A stretch of DNA of 64,000 nucleotides from Lampris incognitus (GCF_029633865.1 NC_079216.1:21592519-21656518), one strand, 5' to 3'. Counted from the stretch's first letter, positions 30,646 through 41,186 are shown. The notes: generated by a model from the letters alone, not told the origin. Numbers and translations: made by a program.

Positions 30646-30717
30646 TCATTAATACAGTTGACGAAGAGCCAGCAGCTGTCCTGTATTAATTTCTTCCCCT
30701 GTTCCAGGGGTATTACA

Positions 30718-31602
30718 CATATGCGAGCGGATCATGTCGGAGTGCGGAGACATCGAGAGCCCAGGACTGCGCGGAACCAGTGGGAGGTCAGCGACAGCCA
30801 CCAGGACTGCTACAGGTGCCTCGGGAAAGGACACGGACCGGGGAGCTGCCGCTTCAAAGACGTCCAGTGTCGCGGATGCGGAAAGAACGGACATCTGGAG
30901 CGAGCCTGTCGGAACAAGCGCACCGACGCCGGTAGGGACCAAGGGAGGCGGTCTGCTGGACATTCGTCTGCCCGCCCGCCTGGGACCAAAGGCGGCCCGG
31001 AGGTGAACTTTGTGGACCAAGCAGACGCAACTCGCGAACCGGATTCAGGGACTGATTCTGAACAGCGAAGTGATATGAGACTGTATTCAGTAAAGACTGA
31101 GTGTGAGTATGTGAAACCTTACAAGGTGATGGTAAAATGCAGTGGTGTTAGGATGTACATGGAGGTAGATACCGGGGCAGCCATGTCAGTTATCTCAGAC
31201 AGCCTGTACAAATCCAAACTGAAAAGGTCGAAATTGCATTCATGTGACGTTACATTGAGAACATACACAGACCAACCGTCAGCTTTGTTGGGTAAAATCC
31301 TAGTGAATTTGCAATGTGGGAAGCAGCAGCTACCCTTGCTAGTGGCCCGTGGTAAAGCACCGGCGCTGGTGGGGCGTGATTGGATTCGAGTACTCAACTT
31401 AGTTTGGTCAAAAGTGAATCGCGTTGCTGCATCTGACCCAGTGGAGCAAGTGTGCTCAGAGCACAGAGCAGTTTTCAGCGCAGAGCTAGGCTGTGCAAAA
31501 GGTGTCACTGCATCCTTGCGTGTATCACCGGATGCTGTATCAACATTTTGCAAAACGAGGCCAGTGCCTATGCACTGCGTGAAGCCGTGGATGAAAAGTT
31601 AA
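30718..31602 (+). pseudogene. Zinc knuckles and protease of the old Gypsy
   Basis: Two CCHC-type knuckles, CYRCLGKGHGPGSC and CRGCGKNGHLERAC, bind RNA in Gag. About 65 residues on is the aspartic protease (MEVDTGAAMSVIS), followed by LVGRDWI near the flap end. The frame ends at 31602, while the following reverse transcriptase continues in another frame. The break is near 31556. Confidence 0.85.
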
Positions 31603-32820
31603 TCGAACTCGAACAACAGGGAATGATCTCTCCTCTGCAGCATAGTGAATGGGCTGTGCCGCTAGTGTGCATTCCGAAAAAAGATGGATCAGTGCGCATT
31701 TCCGGAGATTATAAGGTGACGGCAAATCAGTGGCTTGATGTAGGTCAGTACCCACTTCTAAAACCGCAGGATTTATTCTCCACTTTAGCAGGTGGCAAGC
31801 ATTTCACTAAACTTGACTTGACGCAGGCCTACACTCAGCTCGACATGGATGAGAAAAGAAAGCCGTTTCTCACCATCAATACACACAGAGGTCTCTATGT
31901 ATGCAACCGCTTGCCATATGGGGTCGCTAGCGTGCCCGCTATTTTCCAGCGCACTATGGATGAAGTATTACAAGGGCTTGATGGCGTGGTATGCTACTTA
32001 GATGATATTTTGATAACAGGAGCAGATACCACCGCACATCTGCGCAATCTTAAACAAGTGTTACAGAGACTGGAAGAACATGGGCTTAGGCTTAACAAAG
32101 AGAAATGCGCCTTCTTTCAGAACAGTGTGGCCTACCTCGGGCATGTAATTGATGCCGAGGGTGTGCGCCCAATTAAAGAGAAAACTGAGGCTATTGACAA
32201 AGCTCCTGTGCCGAAAATTGTGGCAGAATTGAGGTCGTACTTAGCCATGCTCAATTACTATGGCAAATTTATACCAAACCTGTCCAGCGAGATTAAGCCT
32301 GTGACTGAGCTCCTACATAAAGATAAAGAGTGGGATTGGACAAGAAAATGTCAAGAGGCGTTTGAGTGTATTAAAGCACAGCTTGTAGTCGCGCCAGTGC
32401 TTACACATTATGATCCTAAACTGCCTGTAATTTTTGCATGTGATGCTTCGCCTTATGGCATAGGTACCGTGATTTCACATCAGTTTCCAGACAACAGTGA
32501 GAAACCTATAGCCTACGTGTCTAGGACACTCACTAAAACAGAAGTCAACTATTCTCAGATAGAGAAAGAAGCACTTAGTAGCATCTTTGGGGTGACCAAG
32601 TTTAATGAGTATCTGTATGGACCACAAACCACTCCTAAAGATACTAGGGTCCAGGACTGGAGTGCCTACATTGGCAATAGCTAGGCTGTAGAGGTGGTCA
32701 TTAATTTTAGCAGCATACCAGTATGACATACATTACAAGCCATCCTTACAACATACAAATGCGGATGCATTATCGCGGTTACCATTACAGACTCGAGAGG
32801 CAGACTCAGATTATAGTTCT
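31557..32820 (+). pseudogene. Reverse transcriptase-RNase H of the old Gypsy
   Basis: The open part to 32684 shows WAVPLVCIPKKDGSVRISGD, LDLTQAYTQLDMD, LPYGVASVPAIFQR and the catalytic YLDDIL, then the RNase H start (FACDASPYGIGTVISHQF, KEALS). RNase H breaks off after FNEYLYGPQ. The sequence 32690-32820 carries its end (about HTNADALSRLPLQTREADS) in another frame, so an internal stretch is missing. The family is the K02A2.6-like Gypsy group seen widely in fish. Confidence 0.85.
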
Positions 32821-33921
32821 GTGTTTAAGGTCTCATTCTTGGATAAAGTGCCAGTGTCCTCACAAGAGATTACAAAACAGACAAAGACTGATGCAGTACT
32901 ACAGAGAGTGAAGCACTTCACATTGAATGGTTGGCCAAGGCATTTGAATGAAGATGAGTTAAGGCCATACTTCATAAGAAACACTGAACTGACTGTTGAA
33001 TCTGACTGTGTGATGGGGGGTTTCCGGGTAATCATACCAGAGGTGTTAAGACCACAGATGTTACATGAATTGCATGAAAATCACAAGGGAATGGTGACGA
33101 TGAAGGCATTAGCCCGTAGTCACTTTTGGTGGCCAAATCTTGATTCTGACATAGAGTCACTGGTAAACAGTTGCCAGACATGCCAGTTAAACAGACACCA
33201 ACCTGCCACAGCTCCTGTTCACAATTGGAGCTGGCCTAACCATCCTCGCCAGAGGATACACATAGATTATGCTCAGAAGGGAAAGTTCAACTTCCTAGTG
33301 GTCACTGATAGCTATTCATGTTGGCCAGAAGTAGCTTTGATGAGTAGCACTACATCTGAAAACACCATAGAAGTTTTGAGGGGATACTTTGCCACTTGGG
33401 GTCTTCCAGACGAACTTGTGTCTGATAATGGACCATAATTTGTATCTGCTGAGCTTGAAACATTCTGGAAAAAAATGGGGTGAAACACATTAAGAGTTCT
33501 TCTTACCACCCAGCTTCTAATGGGGCTGCAGAACGTTTGGTGCAGAACCTGAAAACAGCTCTTAAAAAGGGAAAGAGTAGCAATATGACATTGTAGCACT
33601 GCATACACAATTTCCTATTCTGTTATAGGAGTACACCACAGTCTACTACAGGGAAAACACCTGCAGAATTGTTTCTCAGACGTCAATTCTAAACCAGGTT
33701 GTCTCTCACCAACCCTAATTTCACAGAGTCCATGCAACAGAGACAGGAAAGTCAACAGTCCAAGCAAGCAGATAAGTTGGCACAAGTCAGACACTTCCTA
33801 CCAAAACATAAGGTGTTGGTTCGAAACCACAGGGGAGGGGAAGGTGTTAAATGGGTGCCTGGGTGCATTGTAAAGGCACTTGGTCCTGTCACATATCTTG
33901 TGAAAGTGTATGGAAAGGTGT
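32821..33921 (+). pseudogene. Integrase of the old Gypsy
   Basis: Segment 32821-33438 has the zinc region (HELHENHKGMV to CQTCQLNRHQ) and catalytic D (HIDYAQKGKF) and D (VSDNGP), then TAA in place of a Gln codon. After a second stop and a frame break come YHPASNGAAERLVQNLK with the catalytic E, and from 33699 the C-terminal domain (WVPGCIVKALGPVTYLVKVY). At 33921 the Penelope-like insertion cuts it; the end resumes at 35896. Confidence 0.85.
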
Positions 33922-34387
33922 CTGTGAATGTTCTCATTCATCCAGGTCATGGTTATCCAAAGGAATTGAATCAAGTGCAACTGGACTTGGTATATAGCCG
34001 TGAAGACGTTTCGCCTCTCATCCAAAAGGCTTCATCAGTTCATGCCTTTCTGACTAGACGAAGCTAGTCTGACTGGCTGGTGATGAAACTCAGATATTTA
34101 TCTTCTTTGGAGTCGTTATCAGTACTATTGATGTCCATGGCTCTTTGTGTTGCAATGTTTAGCAACGCCCGTCGTTATCAGAGCTATTGATGTGCATGGC
34201 TCTTTGTGATCCGATGTTTAGCAGTGACGGTCGTTGGGGGTGTTAGTTTCGACTTCGTTAGTGCTCCATTCAGTGGTCATGAGTTGTTGGAGCCATTAGT
34301 GACCGACTCTTGTTCTTGGAGGCTAAGCTTCTTGAGTCTCCAGGGTAGAGATGAAAGGACGGCATTGTAAGTGGGAGAAAGGTGGTG

Positions 34388-34972
34388 TCACAGACCTCGT
34401 CTGTTGAGGGATGGTTTTTCCAGTTTCGCATAGACGGCTTCCTTCACCCCTCTTTCAAACCATCTATCTTCCCTGTCCAAAATGTGTACGTTGCTGTCCT
34501 CGAAAGAGTGTGTCTTCCCCTTTAGGTGTAGATAGACTGCTGAGTCTTGTCCTGAGGAGTTTGGCTTTCTGTGTTGTGCCATCCGTTTGTGTAGTGGTTG
34601 TTTGGTTTCTCCTATGTATAGGTCAATGCAATCCTCATTGCATTGTACAGCATACACCAGATTGCTTTTTTGGGTGTGTGGTACACGGTGTTTGGGATGA
34701 ACCAGTCTTTGTCGGAGTGTGTTGCTGGGTTTGAAGTATACCGGGATGCGGTGTTTGTTAAAAATTCTCCTGAGTTTCTCGGAGACCCCAGAAACATATG
34801 GGATGACTATGTTATTCCTTCTGTTCCTTTTCTCCTCGTCGCTCACCCGGTTGGTCTTTCTGGAACGTGTTGCAGTTTTCGCAAAGGTCCAACTGGGGTA
34901 GCCGCAGGTTTTTAAAGCTCCCCTCAGGTGTTTGTGTTCTTCCCGTTGGGCCTGAGTGCTGATGTGCACATT
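34388..34972 (-). pseudogene. Penelope-like GIY-YIG endonuclease fragment
   Basis: Minus-strand frame, real homology from about 34972. A basic linker (THLRGALKTCGYPSW region, SDEEKRNRRNNIVIPYVSG) leads to the endonuclease: LVYAVQCNEDCIDLYIGETK then QPLHKRMAQHR, with SFEDSNVHILDREDRWFERG following and LEKPSLNRRGL at the end. The GIY-YIG core is present in the form L-Y-A-V / L-Y-I-G with the catalytic Arg region (KRMAQHR). The reverse transcriptase is missing. The sequence is open and well preserved but lacks the rest of the protein. Confidence 0.85.
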
Positions 34973-35497
34973 GCAAGCGTTTACCAAACACATCAACTCA
35001 GTGGACAAGAACATTAAGTTCACAAGGGAAGACGTAAAGAACAACAGTTTGCCCTTCTTGGACTGTGACGTCCACATTGGGGAAGACAGGAGCCTCCACG
35101 TTGAGGTTTACAGGAAACCTACACACACAGACCAATATCTACTTTTCGACTCACACCACCCTCTGGAACACAAACTGAGTGTCATCAGAACTCTGCAACA
35201 CAGAGCTGACAATGTGCCCATCACCACTCAGGCCCAACGGGAAGAACACAAACACCTGACGGGAGCTTTAAAAACCTGCAGCTAACCCACATTTTGGACA
35301 GGGAAGATAGATGGTTTGAAAGAGGGGTGAAGGAAGCCATCTATGCGAAACTGGAAAAACCATCCCTCAACAGACGAGGTCTGCGACACCACCTATCTCC
35401 CACTTGCAATGCCGTCCTTTCATCTCTACCCAGGAGACTCAAGAAGCTTAGCCTCCAAGAACAACAGTCAGTCACTAACAGCTCCAACAACTCATGA
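34973..35497 (+). pseudogene. Penelope-like reverse transcriptase end plus endonuclease end
   Basis: The plus-strand copy starts with the last part of the reverse transcriptase (HINSVDKNIKFTREDVKNNS, LPFLDCDVHIGEDRSLHVEV, YRKPTHTDQYL). It runs into the linker (QREEHKHLTGALKTC), then jumps at about 35282 to HILDREDRWFERG and the C-terminus (LNRRGLRHHLSP, NAVLSSLPRRLKKL). About 150 residues, including the GIY-YIG core, are deleted. Confidence 0.85.
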
Positions 35498-35895
35498 CCA
35501 CTGAATGGAGCAGTAACGAAGTCGAAACTAACACCCCCAACGACCGTCGCTGCTAAACGTCAGATCACAAAGAGCCATGCACATCACTAACTCTGATAAC
35601 GACCGGCGTGGCTAAACATCGGAACACAAAAGAGCCACGCATGTCAATACCTCTGATAACGACGGGCGTTGCTAAACATCGGAACACAAAGAGCCATGGA
35701 CATCAATAGCCCTGATAACAACTCCAAAGAGGATAAATATCTGAATTTCATCACCAGCCAGTCAGGCTAGCTTGGTCTAGTCAGAAAGGCACGAACTGAG
35801 GAAGCCTCTTGGATGAGAGGTGAAATGTCTTCATGGCTATATACCAAGTCCAGTTGCACTTGATTCAATTCCTTTGGATATGTATGGAAAGGTGT

Positions 35896-36140
35896 ACTAG
35901 AGACATGTCAATCAAATGATCAATACTGAGAATGAGAACTGTAATGTGTCAGATGAATCTGATGATGATATGAGGGTTGTTCCAAATGTATCACATGCAT
36001 GTGGAGCAATGCTTGTAAACGTTCCAGAATCCACTGAGAGGGTTTTGCAGCAAGGATCCAGTGATACTGCTGCCTCCTCAGTTGCAGAGGGTGTCCAAAT
36101 CTGTGAGAACCCAGGTGTTGTTATAACAACGCAATGTTGA
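35896..36140 (+). pseudogene. C-terminal acidic tail of the old Gypsy polyprotein
   Basis: After the Penelope insertion the frame continues with an acidic stretch (MINTENENCNVSDESDDDMR) and ends at 36140, about 60 bases before the polypurine tract. There is no known domain; the position says it is the end of pol. Confidence 0.55.
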
Positions 36141-36210
36141 AAAGATGTAAAAAAAAAAAAGAAATGTTGTTGTACTGTAAATGTACTGGGTTCAGATTTC
36201 AGGGGAGGAG

Positions 36211-36237
36211 TGTAGTGTATGGAGATACACACGAAAG
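36211..36237 (+). repeat. Truncated 3' LTR of the old Gypsy
   Basis: 27 bases identical to the start of the 5' LTR at 26086, preceded by the polypurine tract 'aggggaggag'. The remainder of the LTR is absent and a Tc1 fragment follows directly. Confidence 0.85.
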
Positions 36238-36938
36238 TACTACTCCCTTCAGAGGACAGCACAAACAGGCTCTAACCAGAGTAGAAAAAGAAGTGGGAGG
36301 CCGCGTTGCACAACTGAGCAAGAAGATAAGTACATTAGAGTCTCTAGTTTGAGAAACAGACGCCTCACAGGTCCCCAACTGGCATCTTCATTAAATAGTA
36401 CCTGTTAGAGCCTGTTTGTGCTGTCCTCTGAAGGGAGTAGTACACACCGGTGTAGGAAATCTTCAATTTCTTAGCAATTTCTTGCATGGAATAGCCTTCA
36501 TTTCTAAGAACAAGAATAGACTGTCGAGTTTCAGATGAAAGTTCTCTTTTTCTGGCCATTTTGAGCGTTTAATTGACCCCACAAATGTGATGCTCCAGAA
36601 ACTCAATCTGCTCAAAGAAGTGCCCATCCAACCAATCCAACTTGTGGGAGCTGCTTCTGGAAGCGTGGGGTGCAATTTCTCCAGATTACCTCAACAAATT
36701 AACAGCTAGAATGCCAAAGGTCTGCAATGCTGTAATTGCTGCAAATGGAGGATTCTTTGACGAAAGCAAAGTTTGATGTAAAAAAAATCTTATTTCAAAT
36801 ACAAATCATTATTTCTAACCTTGTCAATGTCTTGACTCTATTTTCTATTCATTTCACAACATATGGTGGTGAATAAGTGTGACTTTTCATGGAAAACACA
36901 AAATTGTTTGGGTGATCCCAAACTTTTGAACGGTAGTG
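36238..36938. mobile_element. Rearranged Tc1/mariner fragment
   Basis: The right end is a Tc1-type inverted repeat (minus strand CACTACCGTTCAAAAGTTTG at 36938 inward) next to TA at 36939-36940. Inside, the helix-turn-helix part of the transposase appears twice in opposite directions. On the minus strand, 36559-36410 reads MARKRELSSETRQSILVLRN. On the plus strand, 36240-36400 reads YSLQRTAQTGSN then RLTGPQLASSLNS. The plus strand at 36586-36690 holds a C-terminal piece (LLKEVPIQPIQLVGAA). The left inverted repeat is missing. It is a scrambled, dead copy. Confidence 0.75.
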
Positions 36939-36940
36939 TA

Positions 36941-37808
36941 AGTCATGACGAAAAGGCTGTGTGGAATTGTTCGTGGCATGTGGTGTACATTGTATTTAGT
37001 GAGAAGATACTAGCTTTGGCTGGGAATAGTTAAGGTAACACACACATATTATTGGCGGTCACTTGGGGTTGAGTATGACTGTCCTCCTTTTAGGTCTTTG
37101 TGGGTCTTCAGGTGGGATCCTTGTGGGAGGACACCTGTATGTGACATTTTTTTACGTGGAGTGGCTGATGTGCCTGCAGCCACCACAGGGTTCTTGGCAG
37201 GGGGTGGGCAGAGTCCAATGACATGGAGAACCAAGACGATGGGGGACCACCCTCTGTTGCAGCTTTCATCCACCTTCACTGCTGTTGTGACATGGAGACA
37301 TCTTCCACCAGTTCCACCGTTGAGGTCTTTGTTGGATCGCGCTTTGTCTGGAACCTCCCCCTTGACCTATCTGCCTTGGGTGACCCTACCAGGAGCCAAG
37401 CTCCAGACGGCATAGCTCTTGGCATCATTGGTACACACAAGCTTCTCCACCATGGTAAGCTGGTGATCCAGGAGAAGACACACACACGCACACACACACA
37501 GTGTGTACATTTTCCTAGTAAATGTGTTTATTGTGATAAATCTTCAGTTGTCAAGTGGATGTGTAGCTGTAGTTTTGATGATTGCATGACACCTGGTGGA
37601 CAAAAAATGTGAAAATTAATGACAAAAGTCTATGTTTTAAGTGAGTTGTCTGATTTGGTTTAAAGCTGTAATCAGGAAATTCAAATGATCAGTTTCAAAG
37701 TATAAACAGTCACTTGTCAAAGTCACTCAGATCCTTACGCTGGCCCATTGTTCCTGCTTCCAGCACATCAACTTCAAGAACTGACTAGACTGTTCACTTG
37801 CTGCCTAA
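36941..37808. other. Unclassified stretch, possible dispersed repeat
   Basis: The part 37040-37470 is GC-rich and has the look of a repeat ('gactgtcctccttttaggtc', 'ttcttggcagggggtgggca'). The open frame 37223-37612 is uninterrupted but has no recognisable protein features, and the overlapping frames on both strands argue against it. A short (CA)n lies at 37480-37500. Confidence 0.3.
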
Positions 37809-38069
37809 TACACTGCTCAAAAAAATAAAGGGAACACCTAAAAACACAATATAGACCTCGATGAATGAAATATTTCAGCTGAAAATCTTTATTTATTAGA
37901 CAGAGGAATGTGTTTAGAGCAAATTAACCTAAGAATGATCAATGGAAATCAAAATCATTAGCCCATTAAGGTCTGGATTCAGAATCATACTCAAAATCGA
38001 AGTGGAAAATGAGAAAATAGGCTGATCCAACTTCTGTGGAAATTTCTTCAAGACGATTCAAAATGAGGC

Positions 38070-39095
38070 TCAGTAGTGTGTGTGGCCTCCACGTGCCTGT
38101 ATGCACTCCCTACAACGTCTGGGCATGCTCCTGATGAGACGACGGATGGTCACCTGAGGGATCTCCCCCCAGACCTGGATCAGGGCATCGGTCAACTCCT
38201 GGACAGTCTGTGGTGCGACATCGCGTTGGCGGATGGTACGAGACATGATGTCCCAGAGGTGCTCGATTGGATTCAGGTCTGGGGAACGTGCAGGCCAGTC
38301 CATAGCATCAATGCCCTCGATATACAGGAACTGCTGACACACTCTGGCCACATGAGGACGAGCATTGTCATGCATGAGCAGGAACCCAGGGCCCACTGCA
38401 CCAGCATATGGTCTGACAATGGGTCTGAGGATCTCATCCCGGTACCTAATGGCAGTCATGGTACCTCTGGCTAGCACGTAGAGGTCTGTGTGGCCCTCCA
38501 AGGATATGCCTCCCCAGACCATCACTGACCCACTGCCAAACCGGTCATGCTGGAGGATGTTGCAGGCAGCAGAACGTTCTCCACAGCGTCTCCAGACTCT
38601 CTCACATCTGTCACATGTGTTCAGTGTGAACCTGCTCTCATCTGTGAAGAGCACAGGGCGCCAATGGTGAATCTGCCAACCAAGATGTTCTCTGGCAAAG
38701 GTCAATTGGGCTGCACGGTGTTGGGCTGTGAGCACAGGCCCCAATTGTGGACGTCGGGCCCTCATACCATCCTCATGCATTCTGTTTCTCACTGTTTGAG
38801 CAGAAACCTGCACATTAGTGGCCTGTTGAAGGTTGTTTTGTAGGGCTCCGGCAGTGCTCCCCCTGTTCCTCCTTGCACAAAGGACCAGATAGCGGTCCTG
38901 CTGCGGGGTTGTTGTCCTCCTGCGGCCCCCTCCACATCTCCTGGTGTACTGGCCTGTCTCCTGGTACCTCCTCCATGCTCTGGACACTGTGCTGGGAGAC
39001 ACATCAAATTTTCTTGCCACAGCACGCATTGATGTGCCATCCTGGATGAGCTGCACTACCTGAGCAACTTCTGTAGGTTGCAGATACCGCCTCAT
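38070..39095 (-). CDS. Tc1-like transposase, intact
   Basis: This 341-residue transposase cuts and pastes the element at TA sites in the nucleus. The N-terminus (about 5-110) has the paired-like helix-turn-helix domains ([35 protein letters not shown]) that bind the inverted repeats, with a GRRR-type basic linker between them. The catalytic DDE triad is visible: D in LFTDESRF, D in MHDNARPH, and E in DLNPIEHLW 34 residues on, the DD34E spacing of Tc1. [13 protein letters not shown] is the glycine-rich box. The length is the usual 340. No frame break is seen. The start is the ATG giving the family-typical length. Confidence 0.93.
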   Translation of the reverse strand: MRRYLQPTEVAQVVQLIQDGTSMRAVARKFDVSPSTVSRAWRRYQETGQYTRRCGGGRRRTTTPQQDRYLVLCARRNRGSTAGALQNNLQQATNVQVSAQTVRNRMHEDGMRARRPQLGPVLTAQHRAAQLTFAREHLGWQIHHWRPVLFTDESRFTLNTCDRCERVWRRCGERSAACNILQHDRFGSGSVMVWGGISLEGHTDLYVLARGTMTAIRYRDEILRPIVRPYAGAVGPGFLLMHDNARPHVARVCQQFLYIEGIDAMDWPARSPDLNPIEHLWDIMSRTIRQRDVAPQTVQELTDALIQVWGEIPQVTIRRLIRSMPRRCRECIQARGGHTHY

Positions 39096-39218
39096 GCCAC
39101 CTCTAGTAGTGAGGGCACTATGAAAAACTAACCAAAGATCGGCCAGAAAAGATGAGGACAGGCAAATGGTCTGTGGCCACCACCTGCAAATCCATTCCTT
39201 TTATAGAGGTTGTCTTGC

Positions 39219-39257
39219 AAATTGTCTAATTTCCACCTGGTGGAAATTAGACAATTT
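39219..39257. repeat. Palindrome in the Tc1 5' untranslated region
   Basis: The arm aaattgtctaatttccacc (39219-39237) is exactly reverse-complemented at 39239-39257 around a single T. Confidence 0.9.
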
Positions 39258-39387
39258 ACCAACAGGTGAAATTGATTCACAAATCAGTGTTGCTCCCTAA
39301 CTGGACAGGTTGATATCTCAAAAGTGTGATTGACTTGGAGCTACATTGCATTGCTTATGTGTTCCCTTTATTTTTTTGAGCAGTGTA

Positions 39388-40050
39388 TATCCACCCCTTG
39401 ACCGGTGCTGTTGTAATGAATAATCAATGTTATTCACTTACCTGTCAGTGGTTTTAATGTTTAGGCTGATTGGCGTATGCAGTTTAATGCAGTCACAGCA
39501 TAACCACATGCCTACCAGTGTAGCTGTTAGTCCAGTTGTGATATGATGTGATAGGAGCTGTGAGATTAATAGAAAAACACACTCAAGTATTTGTTACACA
39601 ATTCACTAATATGGATGAGAGCAGCTACTCTAAGACTATGAATTGTCTCCTTGAGAGAAGGTTTGAAGCAGCTTGTGCGCAGTGATGAGCAGGCCTACAT
39701 CTCTGAAATACAGCATGCCAACATGTAGCTACAACACTGTACTGTATATAGTACAGTGTTGAGTACTGGAAATACCTGATAGTGTAGACAGGCTGATGTT
39801 TGCTTTGAAACAGCTCATTTAAATGTTCTGACTTTTCCAGCTTCAAACCAAATCAAACGTCTCATTTAAAATGCAGTTGTTGTTTTTTTGTCATTACTAT
39901 ATACATCAAATACTCCAGCAGATGATGAAGATTGTTGTCAGGTATACAAACTCAGACACTTACTGGAACAGAACAGCAGAGCAGCTACTATTACACCTAA
40001 AATAAGAAAAACAATATGTTTTTAAAAAGTGCTTTTAAAATGCCACAGAG
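39388..40050. other. Host spacer, no firm gene
   Basis: A short palindrome (39733-39743 against 39750-39760, 11-bp arms) is present, along with one possible micro-exon listed separately. Otherwise nothing recognised. Confidence 0.4.
39964..39996 (-). CDS. Possible micro-exon encoding a membrane segment
   Basis: On the minus strand a pyrimidine-rich acceptor ends ..TTTTAG at 39997, 33 bases follow, then a perfect donor GTAAGT (39963-39958). In the phase that skips two bases the exon reads VIVAALLFCS, a hydrophobic helix-like stretch. No neighbouring exon was found, so this is only a suggestion. Confidence 0.22.
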
Positions 40051-40054
40051 CGCT

Positions 40055-40114
40055 TTGTAGGAAAACATTTATATGAAAACATAACACTTTATAAGAAAAC
40101 ATAACACTTTATAG
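40055..40114. repeat. AT-rich minisatellite, left part
   Basis: Units of the type 'aggaaaacatttatatgaaa' plus 'acataacacttta' repeat here and continue at 48394-48590. The array was split by the Gypsy insertion. Confidence 0.8.
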
Positions 40115-41020
40115 TGTAACCCACTTGGATAAGGAATAACCTGCAAGGATGATTAATAACCATCTAAGGTAAGTAGTAGTAACCATAGGGTAAGTACACC
40201 TCTTTACTAGGTTCGTAGGAGTCGTGATTAACTGGACTGAGAAATGATAGGAGCCAGACAACCAGGATAAAATGGTAAGTAGAAGTATTTAGTGTTGTAG
40301 TTGCAACACTCAAAGGTACACATACAATTATACAATGCAACATACAATAATCCCTCAACGACCCGGGTCCTAATACAGCAAGCGTTTTGGTTCAATAAAG
40401 AAAATAAAAATAAAAGTGTGTGTGTGTGTGTGTTTTTCAGAGTCCTACCACACCAGGTGTGTGGAAGATTTGTGGGGTTAGATTCAGTGTCCTACCACAC
40501 CAGACGTGTGGAAGATAGTAGGTGGAGAATCTTCTCTTTCTCTTGGTTCCGAGCGGTGGCTGGCCAGTTCCTCGTCAGGAACAATCAACCATTCAAAAGA
40601 CCCAACCAAGACGAACGTTTCTCACGCAGCAACGATGCAGAAATTCCACCGGAGCCCCGGTGGAAAACAGGAATGCTGGTGATGTCTCTAACTTTCATCA
40701 ACTCAACTTAAGACACGAGAAGACAGGACGATTGTCTCCCCGCTGATGGACAATGGCGAATTATTTCGTTCACTCTTTTTTCCTCTCACTTTTAGATCGA
40801 GAGATCGCATGTGTGTTTTCTGTGGTGCGTTCTAACAATCTCGCGCACACAGCAGCTTACTGCAATGGAGGCGGGACTTCCAGATAGGCAGACGCTTCTC
40901 ATTGGCTAGAAAGCATAGCTCTACACAAATCAATCAAAACACAATATTAACCCTTTGCTGGGATAACTGGATCACATCTAACCAGATATTATTAATAACC
41001 CATTGTGTGACTGGGTTACA
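40115..41020 (-). repeat. 3' LTR of the PNMA-like Gypsy
   Basis: 906 bases, TGTAACCCA..TGGGTTACA in both orientations (the ends are themselves inverted). It holds a duplicated 'cctaccacaccag' motif and a TG microsatellite (40416-40434). Confidence 0.9.
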
Positions 41021-41186
41021 TCCTCCCCTTCTAAATTAACATGAATCCCTTCATGTTCTTAAACAACTGCTATCAGCTCAAGATAAGGGTTTTCATGACT
41101 CTCAAAAACATCAACAAGCACTTTGTTGAACCCTGCTAACAGACTATGAGCAAAGGAAACAAGTGGATTCCCAAGCTTTGGATACG

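Larger units (their letters stand above)
27041..30717 (+). mobile_element. LTR-type insertion within the old Gypsy gag, itself invaded
   Basis: Begins TGTAATCGGG (27041) and ends GGGGTATTACA (30717). It is flanked by cata on both sides (27037-27040 and 30718-30721), and removing it rejoins Gag to its zinc knuckles. A stretch of about 66 bases ('cattaatacagttgatgaag' to 'ctgttccagg') occurs both at 27151-27213 and 30646-30710, as expected if these are LTR 3' ends. The upstream LTR parts do not match, so the internal structure is unresolved. No coding region of its own is visible. It now contains the TRIM-like element and the second RTE LINE. Confidence 0.55.
33907..35895. mobile_element. Penelope-like element, inverted dimer with 15-bp target duplication
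   Basis: The insertion 33922-35880 is flanked by tgtatggaaaggtgt on both sides (33907-33921 and 35881-35895). The left half is a 5'-truncated copy on the minus strand and the right half a 5'-truncated copy on the plus strand, meeting near 34970. Both outer ends are the element's 3' terminus, including the 'gaagacgtttcgcctctcat' tract. Penelope-like elements encode a reverse transcriptase with a GIY-YIG endonuclease and often insert as such inverted pairs. The plus copy also has an internal deletion near 35280. Confidence 0.9.
26086..36237 (+). mobile_element. Old Gypsy element (K02A2.6-like), repeatedly invaded
   Basis: The 5' LTR is 26086-26370. The 3' LTR survives only as 27 bases (36211-36237) behind a polypurine tract 'aggggaggag' (36201-36210). 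Own sequence: 26086-27040, 30718-33921 and 35881-36237. Inserted into it are an LTR-type element with further nested elements (27041-30717) and a Penelope-like dimer (33922-35880). Gag, zinc knuckles, protease, reverse transcriptase, RNase H and integrase can all be read but with many frame breaks. The element is dead. Confidence 0.88.
37809..39387 (-). mobile_element. Tc1/mariner transposon, complete
   Basis: 1,575 bases (37811-39385) between TA dinucleotides (37809-37810 and 39386-39387). The terminal inverted repeats of about 27 bases are identical and start CACTGCTCAAAAAAATAAAG. The element holds one open transposase on the minus strand. A 39-base near-perfect palindrome at 39219-39257 lies between the right repeat and the start codon. 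Intact ends plus an open gene suggest recent activity. Confidence 0.93.

Noticed and set aside
37223..37612. 129-codon plus-strand frame
   Set aside because: No recognisable domain, sits in repeat-like sequence and overlaps open frames on both strands.
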